Part shown: positions 1-7,676 of the stretch, piece by piece
Layout of the letters: each line of letters opens with the position of its first letter
How positions within the stretch are numbered: position 1 is the stretch's first letter
NCBI GenBank assembly: GCA_018712465.1
Contig: DVGY01000101.1
Coordinates: 1-15,683, forward strand
DNA length: 15,683 nt
From: Candidatus Egerieicola pullicola
GTDB taxonomy: Bacteria; Bacillota; Clostridia; Oscillospirales; Ruminococcaceae
Reading direction: 5' to 3'
Program-made: the position numbers and the translations under genes
The notes under the pieces: model-generated
Databases searched by the model: none
What the model was told of the DNA's origin: nothing
What the model saw: only the letters and a program-made list of their open reading frames with translations

Positions 1-15
1 GAAGGTTCATAGGGC

Positions 16-54
16 TTCCTCCCATATAATCATTTTCTCCTAGTATGGGAGGAA
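16..54. repeat. Perfect 11-bp inverted repeat upstream of the desulfurase gene
   Basis: TTCCTCCCATA at 16-26 is matched exactly by its reverse complement TATGGGAGGAA at 44-54, with a 17-base spacer. No clean T-run follows on either strand, so it is not a typical intrinsic terminator. It could be the stem of a structured RNA, a weak terminator of an upstream gene outside the window, or a protein-binding site. The symmetry is seen directly; its role is unknown. Confidence 0.5.
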
Positions 55-102
55 AATTGAAAAATATACCGGAAATTTCACCGATAGCGGTGGAAATTTT
101 CC
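51..102. promoter_or_regulatory. Operator-like array of three GGAAAWTT repeats
   Basis: GGAAAATT at 51-58, GGAAATTT at 71-78 and GGAAATTT at 92-99 are spaced 20 and 21 bases apart, about two helical turns, which would place them on one face of the DNA. The last two also form an imperfect palindrome (71-83 against 88-102). The third copy overlaps the proposed -35 box at 91-96, where a bound protein would block RNA polymerase. The repeats are seen; the operator role is inferred. A sulfur- or Fe-S-responsive regulator would suit the downstream genes but cannot be named. Confidence 0.45.
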
Positions 103-119
103 CGGCAATCCTGTATAAT
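91..119 (+). promoter_or_regulatory. Probable promoter of the desulfurase-thiI transcript
   Basis: A perfect -10 box TATAAT lies at 114-119, with TGGAAA (4 of 6 matches to TTGACA) at 91-96 and a 17-base spacer. The start of transcription would fall near 126, about 40 bases before the TTG start codon. The weak -35 box overlaps the third repeat of the operator-like array, as expected for a controlled promoter. Confidence 0.55.
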
Positions 120-165
120 GAGAAGTTGAAATCACCACCAACAGTGAAAGGGACGACGTGAAAAG

Positions 166-1311
166 TTGAACAAGCCTTTGATTTATCTGGACCATTGTGC
201 CACCACTAAGGTCTGCCCTCAGGCAGTGGAAGCGGCGGTGCATGTGATGCAGGAAGAATTTGGAAACCCCTCTTCCCTGCACTTTCTGGGTTACCAGGCG
301 GAAAAGGTGTTCCGCAGCGCCCAGGAGACTTTGGCCAAAGGGCTGGACTGTCAGCCAGAGGAGGTCTACTTCACCTCCGGGGCCACTGAAAGCAACAATT
401 TAGCCATCCGAGGCGGGTTAACCGCCCGGCGGCGGCAGAGGAATAAAGTAATTTCCACCGCCATTGAGCACGCCTCAGTGCTGGAACTCACCAAACAGCT
501 GGCCCAGGAAGGATATGAAGTGGAGTACATCTCCCCGAGATCCAACGGCCAATTTGATCCCATGGATTTTTTTCAGGCAGTGGACGAAAAAACGGCGCTG
601 GTCAGTGTTATGTTGGTGAACAACGAAACTGGACTGCGGCTGCCGGTGGAAGAGATTGCCAGAGCGGTAAAGCGCAAGGATCCGGAAGTGCTGTTTCATG
701 TGGATGGGGTTCAAGGGTTTTTAAAGATCCCCTTTTCCTTCCGCAAATCCGGCATCGATCTGTTTTCCGCCAGCGGACACAAAGTTTATGCACCCAAAGG
801 AGTGGGCCTGCTGGCGGTGAAAAAGGGAGTGCGTTTGGTTCCCCTGCTTTACGGCGGGCACCAGCAGAAAAATTTGCGGGTGGGTACCGAGGCTATGCCT
901 CAAATTGCCGCCTTTGCAGCGTCGGCCGGCTGGCTGATGGAAACCGCACCCGCCCATCTGGAGCACTATAAGGCGTTAAACGCCTGCCTGCGGGAGAGGC
1001 TTGGCCGGTTGGAGGGGATTATCTTCCACAGCGACGAGCACTGTGTCCCCTATATTTTGAATTTTTCGGTGAAGGATATCCGCAGTGAAGTGAATCTTCA
1101 CTTTTTGGAGCAGTACGGCATCTGTGTATCCAGCGGCTCCGCCTGCGCCAAAGGGGCGAAAAGCCATGTGCTGAAAGCCCTGGGGAAAACCGATCGGGAG
1201 GCGGACACCGCCCTGCGCATCGGTCTGGGACCGGAAAATACGGAAGAAGAGATGGAAGAGCTGGTCCGCCGGGTGGAAGAAGGAATGCAGCGGTTGGCGA
1301 AACTGCGCTAA
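166..1311 (+). CDS. Cysteine desulfurase (NifS/IscS family), ThiI partner
   Basis: This PLP enzyme takes sulfur from L-cysteine as an enzyme-bound persulfide and gives alanine. Visible landmarks of the aminotransferase class V fold are SGATESNN (71-78), His102 in EHASV, HVDGVQ (178-183) for cofactor binding, the Schiff-base lysine K206 in SGHKVYAPKG, and the persulfide cysteine C327 in SSGSACAKG. At 381 aa it is full length. The start is TTG at 166, because the nearby GTG at 158 is out of frame and stops at once; AAAGGGA at 147-153 is a rather distant ribosome binding site. thiI follows after 18 bases, as in the known NifZ-ThiI pair of Bacillus subtilis, where the desulfurase is dedicated to tRNA 4-thiouridine. 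Family is certain; exclusive service to ThiI is inferred, and a general Fe-S role is the alternative. Confidence 0.93.
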   Translation: MNKPLIYLDHCATTKVCPQAVEAAVHVMQEEFGNPSSLHFLGYQAEKVFRSAQETLAKGLDCQPEEVYFTSGATESNNLAIRGGLTARRRQRNKVISTAIEHASVLELTKQLAQEGYEVEYISPRSNGQFDPMDFFQAVDEKTALVSVMLVNNETGLRLPVEEIARAVKRKDPEVLFHVDGVQGFLKIPFSFRKSGIDLFSASGHKVYAPKGVGLLAVKKGVRLVPLLYGGHQQKNLRVGTEAMPQIAAFAASAGWLMETAPAHLEHYKALNACLRERLGRLEGIIFHSDEHCVPYILNFSVKDIRSEVNLHFLEQYGICVSSGSACAKGAKSHVLKALGKTDREADTALRIGLGPENTEEEMEELVRRVEEGMQRLAKLR

Positions 1312-1329
1312 AGAACCAATAGGAGAACG

Positions 1330-2505
1330 ATGATGCGAGAAGCTATTTTGATTAAAACCGGGGAGATTGCCTTGAAGGGACTCAACCGGCACACCTTTGA
1401 ACAAATTTTAGTGAAGAACATTCGATTCCGGTTAAAAAAGTTCGGGAAGGTAAACATCACCAAAAGTCAGTCCACCATCCGAGTGGAACCCAAAGAGGAG
1501 AACATGGATTTTGACGAGATGGCCCAGGCCATCAGTAAGATCTTCGGCATTTCTGCTTTTTCCAGAACCTTGGTGACCAAGAAGAATCTGGACGTCATCA
1601 AACAGGAAGCGGTGGAATATTTGAAGGATCAGCTTCCCTATGTTCAAACCTTTAAAGTGGAAGCCAAGCGCAGCGACAAACAGTTTCCCTACACTTCCCC
1701 TCAATTACAGCAGGAATTGGGTGGAGCGTTGCTGGAAGCCTATCCTCATTTAAAGGTGGATGTCCATCATCCCCAGCTGACTGTCACGGTGGAGATCCGG
1801 GACGAACACGCCTACGTCCATGGAGCCCAGACTCCGGGAGCCGGTGGGATGCCGGTGTCCAGTTCCGGAAAAGCCATGGTGTTGATCAGCGGAGGCATCG
1901 ACAGCCCGGTGGCGGCCTATATGATGGCCAAACGGGGGCTTTTGCTTCACGCCATCCACTTCCAAAGCCCCCCCTATACCAGTGACCGGGCGTTGGAAAA
2001 AGTGGAAACTCTCTGTAAAATCGTCAGTCAGTATTCCGGGCGGATTCAGTTTCACTGCGTTCCCTTTACCGAAATCCAGGAAGCCATCCGGGAACATTGT
2101 CCGGAAGAGCTGTTTACCCTGATTATGCGGCGGCTGATGATGGAAATTGCCCAGCGGGAAAGCGAAAAATATGAGCTGCAAGCCTTGATTACTGGGGAAA
2201 GTCTGGGACAGGTGGCCAGCCAAACCATCGGGGCTTTGGGGGTTACCGATGCGGTGGCGCATATGCCGGTGTTCCGTCCTTTGATTGGGATGGACAAAGA
2301 GGAGATTATTCAAATTTCCCGGCAGATCGGCACCTTTGAAACCTCCATTCTGCCTTATGAAGATTGCTGCACCGTGTTCACTCCTCGCCACCCCAAAACA
2401 AAACCGAATCTGAAGGTGGTGGAGGAAGCCCAAAACGCCTTTGATTTTGAACCTCTCATTCAGAGGGCTATGGATGGCATTACCTTAACCATGCTCCATC
2501 CTTGA
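1330..2505 (+). CDS. thiI: tRNA 4-thiouridine synthase ThiI, short form without rhodanese domain
   Basis: ThiI activates U8 of tRNA with ATP and replaces oxygen with sulfur (4-thiouridine); in some bacteria it also supplies sulfur for the thiazole of thiamine. The N-terminal third is the NFLD/THUMP RNA-binding region, beginning EAILIKTGEIALKG. The PP-loop ATPase signature SGGIDSP is at 187-193. The motif YEDCCTVFTPRHPKTKP (343-359) carries the Cys346-Cys347 pair, where a reactive cysteine of the family sits. The protein stops at 391 aa and so lacks the C-terminal rhodanese domain of the 482-aa E. coli enzyme; sulfur must come straight from a desulfurase, which the preceding gene provides. AGGAG at 1321-1325 serves ATG 1330; ATG 1333 is an equally placed alternative. 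Confidence 0.96.
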   Translation: MMREAILIKTGEIALKGLNRHTFEQILVKNIRFRLKKFGKVNITKSQSTIRVEPKEENMDFDEMAQAISKIFGISAFSRTLVTKKNLDVIKQEAVEYLKDQLPYVQTFKVEAKRSDKQFPYTSPQLQQELGGALLEAYPHLKVDVHHPQLTVTVEIRDEHAYVHGAQTPGAGGMPVSSSGKAMVLISGGIDSPVAAYMMAKRGLLLHAIHFQSPPYTSDRALEKVETLCKIVSQYSGRIQFHCVPFTEIQEAIREHCPEELFTLIMRRLMMEIAQRESEKYELQALITGESLGQVASQTIGALGVTDAVAHMPVFRPLIGMDKEEIIQISRQIGTFETSILPYEDCCTVFTPRHPKTKPNLKVVEEAQNAFDFEPLIQRAMDGITLTMLHP

Positions 2506-2560
2506 TGCCGAAATGAGGATCAAATCGTGATATCATGGAAAGAAAAAAGGAGAGATTGTC

Positions 2561-3115
2561 ATGGCTTGGGAGCCAATTATCATCATTGAACCGGAACATT
2601 TAGGATTGCACCAAACGGTGATGGAGCAGCTGCTGGCGCAGCACAAAACCATCGCCACCGGGGAAAGCTGCACCGGCGGAAGCTTGGCGGCTTGGATCAC
2701 TACCCTGCCCGGCGCCAGCCAGGTGTTTGAATGCGGCGTGGTAACCTACGCCAACCGCATCAAAACCAAACTGTTAGGAGTAAAGCCGGAGACCTTGGAG
2801 CAGCACGGCGCCGTCAGCTACGACACCTGCGCTCAAATGGCGCTGGGCTTGGAAAAGCTGTCTGGGGCGGACTGCAATGTGGCCATTACCGGCATTGCCG
2901 GGCCGGAGGGAGGCACTCCGGAAAAGCCGGTGGGTACCGTGTTTATCGGCTTGGCCTGTGAAGGAAAGGTTTGGGTGGAAAAATACCAGCTTTCTCCGGC
3001 GGGTCAGGATCGGGAACAGGTCCAGGCTTTGGCCCGCATCAACGCATTGCAGATGGTAAACGCCTATTTGTCCGGAACCGAAACCTCGTCATTTGTTACC
3101 TATCGGGAGGAGTAA
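2561..3115 (+). CDS. pncC: Nicotinamide-nucleotide amidohydrolase (PncC, stand-alone CinA C-domain)
   Basis: This family deamidates nicotinamide mononucleotide to nicotinic acid mononucleotide, recycling the NMN released by NAD-dependent DNA ligase. The diagnostic motifs are present: ESCTGG (35-40) with the probable nucleophile Ser36, VVTYANRIKTKLLGV (60-74), and TGIAGPEGGTPEKPVGTV (110-127). At 184 aa it is the free domain, without the N-terminal MoCF-like domain of full CinA. AAGGAGAG at 2547-2554 sets the ATG at 2561. The 55-base gap after thiI contains an extended -10-like TGATATCAT (2528-2536) without a good -35, so an internal promoter is possible but weak. The sortase gene begins 7 bases after its stop, suggesting co-transcription without an obvious functional link. 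The assignment is by motif. Confidence 0.92.
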   Translation: MAWEPIIIIEPEHLGLHQTVMEQLLAQHKTIATGESCTGGSLAAWITTLPGASQVFECGVVTYANRIKTKLLGVKPETLEQHGAVSYDTCAQMALGLEKLSGADCNVAITGIAGPEGGTPEKPVGTVFIGLACEGKVWVEKYQLSPAGQDREQVQALARINALQMVNAYLSGTETSSFVTYREE

Positions 3116-3122
3116 TTCAGTT

Positions 3123-4016
3123 ATGAGGGCCAAAGGGGAAAAACCGGTGATGAAGAAAAAGCACCGTGTGATCTGGACCATTTTAATTGTGATTTGTGCG
3201 GCAGTGTTTTTGGTCAGCGGCGGCATGCTTCTGCATTACGGACTGGAATACCATCAAATCGAAAGTGAAAATCAACAGGTAGCCCAGTTGTTGGAGCAGG
3301 AGCCTACCCAGGAACAGATCGATGCCCTGCCGGAGCAGGCCCAGGAAGAAGCGGCGGTGCCCTACGCCACCAACTCGGACTTTGTGGGGAGCATTACGGT
3401 GCCCAATACCGTCATCCACTATGCGGTGGTCCAGACTACGGATAACGACAAATACCTCCACACCAGCTTTTATGGGGCCTATTCCAGGCTGGGAACGGTG
3501 TTTGCCGATTACCGCTGCCAGATCACCCCGGAGGGAATGAGCGACAACACCATTCTATATGGCCACAATGCCAACAATGGCAGCTTTTTCCATGAACTTA
3601 CCAACTATACCTCTGCCTCTTATGCCCAAAGTCACAGTACCGTAGAGTTTGATACCATTTATCAGGATCAAACCTATGTGGTGATCGGCGCCTTTTTGGC
3701 GGACCCCAACGCCACCGGGGCAGATGTGTTTGATTATCAAAATTACATTGATTTTTCTCAGCGGGATTTCAACACCTTCAAAGAGCAGATCACCCAGCGC
3801 AGCTATTTCCATCCCAGCGTGGAGTGGGATGAAACAGACCACTACCTGACTCTGTCCACCTGTGATTATGACATCAATAACGGGCGGATTGTGGTGGTCG
3901 CCCGGGCGCTGCGGGAGGGGGAATCTGCTGGTTCCGTTACCTACACCGACAATACCAATCAACGGATGCCGGATGTGTGGTATAACAGCCGAAATATGGA
4001 CAACCCCTTTATCTAA
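3123..4016 (+). CDS. Class B sortase (membrane-anchored transpeptidase)
   Basis: Sortases cut a C-terminal sorting signal and join the protein to peptidoglycan or to another protein at the outer membrane face. This one has a short basic N-terminus, one membrane segment (about 16-35), a spacer helix, and a sortase domain from about residue 85. His148 in ILYGHN, Cys247 in TLSTCDYD and Arg255 in NNGRIVVVAR are the expected catalytic triad; TLSTC plus the interposed helix (about 215-225) point to class B. GGGAGGAG at 3105-3112 fits ATG 3123 (297 aa), better than the upstream in-frame ATG at 3093, which lies inside pncC; ATG 3150 is also possible. No sorting-signal protein (LPXTG- or NPQTN-like plus tail) is visible nearby, so its substrate is unknown. 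The SpoIID-domain gene starts 15 bases downstream. Confidence 0.93.
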   Translation: MRAKGEKPVMKKKHRVIWTILIVICAAVFLVSGGMLLHYGLEYHQIESENQQVAQLLEQEPTQEQIDALPEQAQEEAAVPYATNSDFVGSITVPNTVIHYAVVQTTDNDKYLHTSFYGAYSRLGTVFADYRCQITPEGMSDNTILYGHNANNGSFFHELTNYTSASYAQSHSTVEFDTIYQDQTYVVIGAFLADPNATGADVFDYQNYIDFSQRDFNTFKEQITQRSYFHPSVEWDETDHYLTLSTCDYDINNGRIVVVARALREGESAGSVTYTDNTNQRMPDVWYNSRNMDNPFI

Positions 4017-4031
4017 CGAGGAGGAAACCAA

Positions 4032-5330
4032 ATGCTGCAGAAAAAAACCATTTTTGCTTTGGTGGCGCTGGCGTTGGCCTTAGTGGTGTTTGTAGCCGGA
4101 TGCCTGTTTTGGGTGACTCAGCTGGGCCGGCCGGTTCACGGCCAGGGAGTGAGTTTCTCTACTCCGGAATCAGAGGTTTCCTCTGCGGTTTCAGAAACAG
4201 AAGTGAGTTCTGCGTTAGAGGCAGTCCAAGAGGTGGAACCGGTATCCCAAAAGGAAGAGCCGGTTTCTCAAGCAGAAGAACCGGAACCGGAGGTAGTGGC
4301 TACCCCGGAAAATCCGGTGGTGGTGCAGGAGGACAATACAGTCACCGAAACCTTCACCGAAGAACAGTTGAACCATGAAACCTCTGCCGACAATACCGGC
4401 ACTGCCATTCAACCTCAGCCGCCGGTGGAATTCACCCCTTCCTCTACCCCCTCAGCTCCGTCAACAGGCTCTCAGCCGGAACCCTCCACTCCTCAGCGCT
4501 CGGCTTTGGATGAAGCCATCCAGATGCCGGACTATACGCCCAGTGGAATTATGCTGTACGTTACCTGGAAGGGCACTCAGTATTATGCCGATGCGGTGAC
4601 GGTGCTCAGCGGCATTACTCAAGCGGAGATTGTGGGCGGGGTGGCCGGTGCACCGGACAGCCGGTATGCGGAAGCCTATAAAGCGCAAGCGGTGGCGGCC
4701 CACTCCTATGTGGCGTACTATAACAACCAGGGCACCGCTCCCACTGTCTACCTCCAGGTGCCCCACTCGCAAACGGTGCGGTATGTGGAGCAGGTGGCAG
4801 GTCAGATGGTGTACAGCGGTGGCAGTCCCATTATGGCGGTGTACTCTGCCAGCGCCGGAGGCCACACCGTGGGCAGCCAGTATGTTTGGGGCGGTACTGT
4901 GTCTTACCTGACCGGGGTGGAGAGCAAGTACGATGAGGACAACTCCACCGTCTCGGTGACCAGCGCTCAATTGAGGGAAACACTGCTGAGCAAAAACAGT
5001 TCCCTGGATCTTTCTGGGGATCCCTCTACCTGGCTTACCGTGGTGAGCACCGGAGATGACGGCGTAGTACATCGGCTGAGAATCGGCGGCAGCGGCGGCA
5101 ATGTGACAGTGTATGGCAATACCTTCCGAGAATCCTGGTTCAGCCGGATCCGCAGCCCGAAATTCACCATTTCCTACGATGCTGCCAGCGATACCTTTAC
5201 CTTCTCTGCCCGGGGTTACGGCCACTGTGTGGGGATGAGCCAGGTAGGAGCCATGGGATATGCCCGGTATGAGGGCTGGAACTATGTCCAGATTTTAACC
5301 CATTACTACACCGGCACTACCGTGTCTTAA
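4032..5330 (+). CDS. SpoIID/LytB-domain protein, probable surface lytic transglycosylase
   Basis: SpoIID-type enzymes cleave glycan strands of peptidoglycan; SpoIID itself acts in engulfment during sporulation. The protein begins with a basic, hydrophobic signal or anchor (about 6-30), then a long Ser/Glu/Pro/Val-rich linker (about 42-158) probably spanning the wall. The SpoIID domain fills about 170-432: AEAYKAQAVAAHSYV (213-227) with Glu214 matching the catalytic acid, YSASAGGHTVGSQYVWGG (271-288), and the terminal GHCVGMSQVGAMGYA (397-411). VAGC at 21-24 reads as a lipobox, but hydrophobic residues after Cys24 make a plain membrane anchor equally likely. GAGGAGG at 4017-4023 supports the start. 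It is probably a paralogue rather than SpoIID itself, which normally lies in a different context. Adjacency to the sortase suggests joint envelope work (inference). Confidence 0.9.
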   Translation: MLQKKTIFALVALALALVVFVAGCLFWVTQLGRPVHGQGVSFSTPESEVSSAVSETEVSSALEAVQEVEPVSQKEEPVSQAEEPEPEVVATPENPVVVQEDNTVTETFTEEQLNHETSADNTGTAIQPQPPVEFTPSSTPSAPSTGSQPEPSTPQRSALDEAIQMPDYTPSGIMLYVTWKGTQYYADAVTVLSGITQAEIVGGVAGAPDSRYAEAYKAQAVAAHSYVAYYNNQGTAPTVYLQVPHSQTVRYVEQVAGQMVYSGGSPIMAVYSASAGGHTVGSQYVWGGTVSYLTGVESKYDEDNSTVSVTSAQLRETLLSKNSSLDLSGDPSTWLTVVSTGDDGVVHRLRIGGSGGNVTVYGNTFRESWFSRIRSPKFTISYDAASDTFTFSARGYGHCVGMSQVGAMGYARYEGWNYVQILTHYYTGTTVS

Positions 5331-5382
5331 TTTGATTTGCAGAGGGCAACCTCTGAAAATAATTTGCAAAGGAGAAATTACT

Positions 5383-6432
5383 ATGACCAAAGTAACCACC
5401 CGTCCCTTTGGAAGCTGGGAAGGCAGGGACGTCACCCTGTACACCCTGGATAACGGGGAAACCTCTGTCAGCGTGATGAGCTTAGGCGCGACCCTTCAGT
5501 CCATCTGTACCAAAGACAAAGAGGGCAACACCGTGGACGTGCTGCTGGGCTATGACACCCCTCAGGAATACATGAGCCATGGCGGCTATCTGGGAGCCTG
5601 CATCGGCCGTCACGCCAACCGGATTAAGAATGCGTCCTTTGACCTGAACGGCAAAACCTATCAGGTGAACAAAAACGAAAACAACAACAACCTTCACGGC
5701 GGCCCCAACGGCTATGACCGGCGTTTCTTTGATGTCCAGGTCATCACTCTGGGCGAAGACCAAGCTATTGCCTGCAAACTCTACGATGAGGATATGTCCG
5801 CTGGATTCCCGGGCAATGTAACGGTGACAGTGGTGTACAGCCTTTCCGCTGACAATGCTTTGAAATTGGATTACACTGCTTCTACCGATGCCGATACCGT
5901 GGTGAATTTGACCAACCACGCCTACTTCAACCTGAACGGCTCCGGCAGCGGCACCATTGTCAACCATAAGATGAAGATCTATGCCCCCTTCTATACCCCT
6001 GTGGATGAGGATTGCTGCCCCACCGGCGAAATTCTTTCGGTGAAGGGTACGGTGTTTGATTTCACCGACTTCACCACCATTGCAGACGGCATAGATCAGG
6101 TACCGGATATGGCCATCACTGGTGGTTACGACCACAACTGGGTGCTGGATGCTCCGGCAGGCCAGCTGAATCTGGCAGCGGAAACCATCGGTGATAAAAC
6201 CGGCATTCGCCTGAAAACCTACACCACCCTTCCCGGTATCCAGTTCTATGCTGGCAACGGCATGGATGAATGCAAAGGGAAAAACGGTGTGGATCACCAC
6301 AAGCGGGATGCTTTCTGCCTGGAGACTCAGTATTTCCCCAACAGCACCTCCATTCCCTTCTTCCCCACTCCTTTCCTGAAGGCCGGGGAAACCTATCACA
6401 GCGTCACGGTTTATCAGCTCTGCAAAGAGTAA
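5383..6432 (+). CDS. galM: Aldose 1-epimerase (galactose mutarotase)
   Basis: The enzyme interconverts alpha and beta anomers of aldoses such as galactose and glucose, feeding the Leloir pathway. The GalM beta-sandwich is complete at 349 aa. His105 in NNNLHGGPNGYDRRFFD, His179 in NLTNHAYFNL (catalytic acid), Asp250 in GGYDHNWVL and Glu314 in FCLETQYFPNS (catalytic base) all match the family. ATG 5383 is chosen because AAAGGAG at 5368-5374 lies 8 bases before it; a longer reading from 5332 has no ribosome binding site. The 52-base gap after the SpoIID gene holds a small hairpin (5340-5355) with a GCAA loop. No galK or galT is in view, so sugar specificity is open. A strong terminator follows, making this the last gene of the run that begins with the desulfurase. 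Confidence 0.95.
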   Translation: MTKVTTRPFGSWEGRDVTLYTLDNGETSVSVMSLGATLQSICTKDKEGNTVDVLLGYDTPQEYMSHGGYLGACIGRHANRIKNASFDLNGKTYQVNKNENNNNLHGGPNGYDRRFFDVQVITLGEDQAIACKLYDEDMSAGFPGNVTVTVVYSLSADNALKLDYTASTDADTVVNLTNHAYFNLNGSGSGTIVNHKMKIYAPFYTPVDEDCCPTGEILSVKGTVFDFTDFTTIADGIDQVPDMAITGGYDHNWVLDAPAGQLNLAAETIGDKTGIRLKTYTTLPGIQFYAGNGMDECKGKNGVDHHKRDAFCLETQYFPNSTSIPFFPTPFLKAGETYHSVTVYQLCKE

Positions 6433-6449
6433 AATCCAATCCCATTTTC

Positions 6450-6480
6450 AGCCCGGAAGGTTTTTCCCTCCGGGCTTTTT
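6450..6480 (+). terminator. Intrinsic terminator after galM
   Basis: GCCCGGAAGG (6451-6460) pairs with CCCTCCGGGC (6466-6475) with one mismatch and a 5-base T loop, followed by TTTTT. It ends the plus-strand group 166-6432. Confidence 0.9.
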
Positions 6481-6547
6481 CTTGTCCCTTTTTTCTCCCA
6501 TAGGTTGAGATATACTAAAATCTGAAATACAAAGGAACCAATTTGAG

Positions 6548-6576
6548 TTGCAGTCTCCCAGAAAAGATGGTACAAT
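6548..6576 (+). promoter_or_regulatory. Possible promoter of the WYL regulator gene
   Basis: TTGCAG (6548-6553) and TACAAT (6571-6576) have a 17-base spacer. Transcription would start near 6583, right at the AGGAGG ribosome binding site, giving a very short leader; this is unusual enough to keep confidence low. A TATACT at 6511-6516 without a good -35 is an alternative. Confidence 0.35.
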
Positions 6577-6596
6577 GCCCGAAGGAGGATGGTTTT

Positions 6597-7676
6597 ATGT
6601 ATGCTGCCCAATCCAAAAAACTATTGATCCTAGACATTCTGGAAATTCTTCGGAAATACAGCGATGAAGACCACCGTTTGAGTCAAAAGGAGATCATCCA
6701 GTATTTGAAAACGGAGTACGGCATGACCGCAGACCGGAAAGCGGTGAAACGTAACCTGACCGACTTAATGGAATTCGGCATGGAAATTGAATGTTCCGAA
6801 GCCAAACGGATGGTAAAAAATCCAAAAACCGGTGAGCTGGAAGAAACGATTCTTCAAACCGGCTATTATCTGGTTCGGGAATTTTCTGACAGTGAACTGC
6901 GGCTGCTCATTGACAGTCTTCTCTTTGCGAAAAATATTCCTCACCGCCAGCGGCAGCAGTTGATTGAAAAGCTGGAAAAACTGTCTAGCCGGTACTTTAA
7001 ATCTCGGGTAAAGCACATCACCACTTTGCCGGATACCATGCCGCAAAACAAGCAGCTTTTTTATACCATCGAAGTGCTGGACAAAGCCATCAGCACCAAA
7101 CGTCAGGTGAGCTTTACCTACAACCGTTATGGAATGGATAAAAAACTCCATCCTCAAAAAACAGCAGCAGGAAACCTTCGCAACTATGTGGTCAATCCCT
7201 ATCAGATTGCTGCGGTCAACGGCAGATATTACCTGATCTGCAATCACCAAAAATTCAGTAATGTGTCCAACTACCGTTTGGATCGTATTACAGATATTCA
7301 GCTTCTCCCCACTCCCATTAAGCCCATGGAGCAGGTGCAGGGGTTGGAGCACGGCTTGGATCTTCCCAAACACATGGCTGAGCACATTTATATGTTTGCC
7401 GGGCCCAGTGAAACCGTTACTTTTCGGCTGAAGAAAAGCCTCGTGGGGGATGTGATTGACTGGTTTGGCCAGGAGGTGGAGTTCTCCCAGGAAACGGAAA
7501 CCGAAGTGACCGCCCGAGTGCATGTGAATTTAGAGGCCATGCGCCGCTGGGCATTACAGTATGCCTTGTATGTACGGGTGCTTTCCCCCAAAAGCCTGGT
7601 GAAGGAAATGCAGCAGGATCTATGTACGGCCATGGCGCAGTACGGGATGCCCATCCCTTCCAAGGAGGACAAGTGA
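6597..7676 (+). CDS. HTH-WYL domain transcriptional regulator
   Basis: WYL proteins couple an N-terminal winged helix-turn-helix to a ligand-sensing WYL domain, often binding nucleotides or nucleic acids. Residues 5-65 form the DNA-binding part (KKLLILDILEILRKYSDED, then DRKAVKRNLTDLMEFGMEIE). The WYL domain lies at about 155-240, with VVNPYQIAAVNGRYYLIC (198-215) holding the WYL-equivalent RYYL, and NYRLDRITDI (225-234). The C-terminal WCX-like extension reaches 359 aa, the usual size. AGGAGG at 6583-6588 fixes ATG 6597; a TTG at 6543 is in frame but unsupported. Its stop overlaps the next gene's start by one base (TGATG), so the two are very likely translated together. Targets cannot be read from the sequence; the coupled phosphatase gene or its own promoter are candidates. 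Confidence 0.9.
   Translation: MYAAQSKKLLILDILEILRKYSDEDHRLSQKEIIQYLKTEYGMTADRKAVKRNLTDLMEFGMEIECSEAKRMVKNPKTGELEETILQTGYYLVREFSDSELRLLIDSLLFAKNIPHRQRQQLIEKLEKLSSRYFKSRVKHITTLPDTMPQNKQLFYTIEVLDKAISTKRQVSFTYNRYGMDKKLHPQKTAAGNLRNYVVNPYQIAAVNGRYYLICNHQKFSNVSNYRLDRITDIQLLPTPIKPMEQVQGLEHGLDLPKHMAEHIYMFAGPSETVTFRLKKSLVGDVIDWFGQEVEFSQETETEVTARVHVNLEAMRRWALQYALYVRVLSPKSLVKEMQQDLCTAMAQYGMPIPSKEDK

Noticed and set aside
4461..5225. Long minus-strand open frame opposite the SpoIID gene (254 codons)
   Set aside because: It mirrors a clearly recognised gene; the His/Arg-rich composition is typical of an antisense shadow. The same holds for 5482-6399 opposite galM and 1750-2433 opposite thiI.
5340..5355. 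CAGAGG/CCTCTG hairpin with a GCAA loop between the SpoIID gene and galM, as a terminator
   Set aside because: No T-run follows, only an A-rich stretch; galM starts 28 bases on with a good ribosome binding site. More likely a minor mRNA stem.
7622..7675. Longer phosphatase reading from 7622
   Set aside because: It overlaps the end of the WYL gene, with no ribosome binding site; the SDLHG motif needs only a few residues before it, as in the ATG 7676 form.
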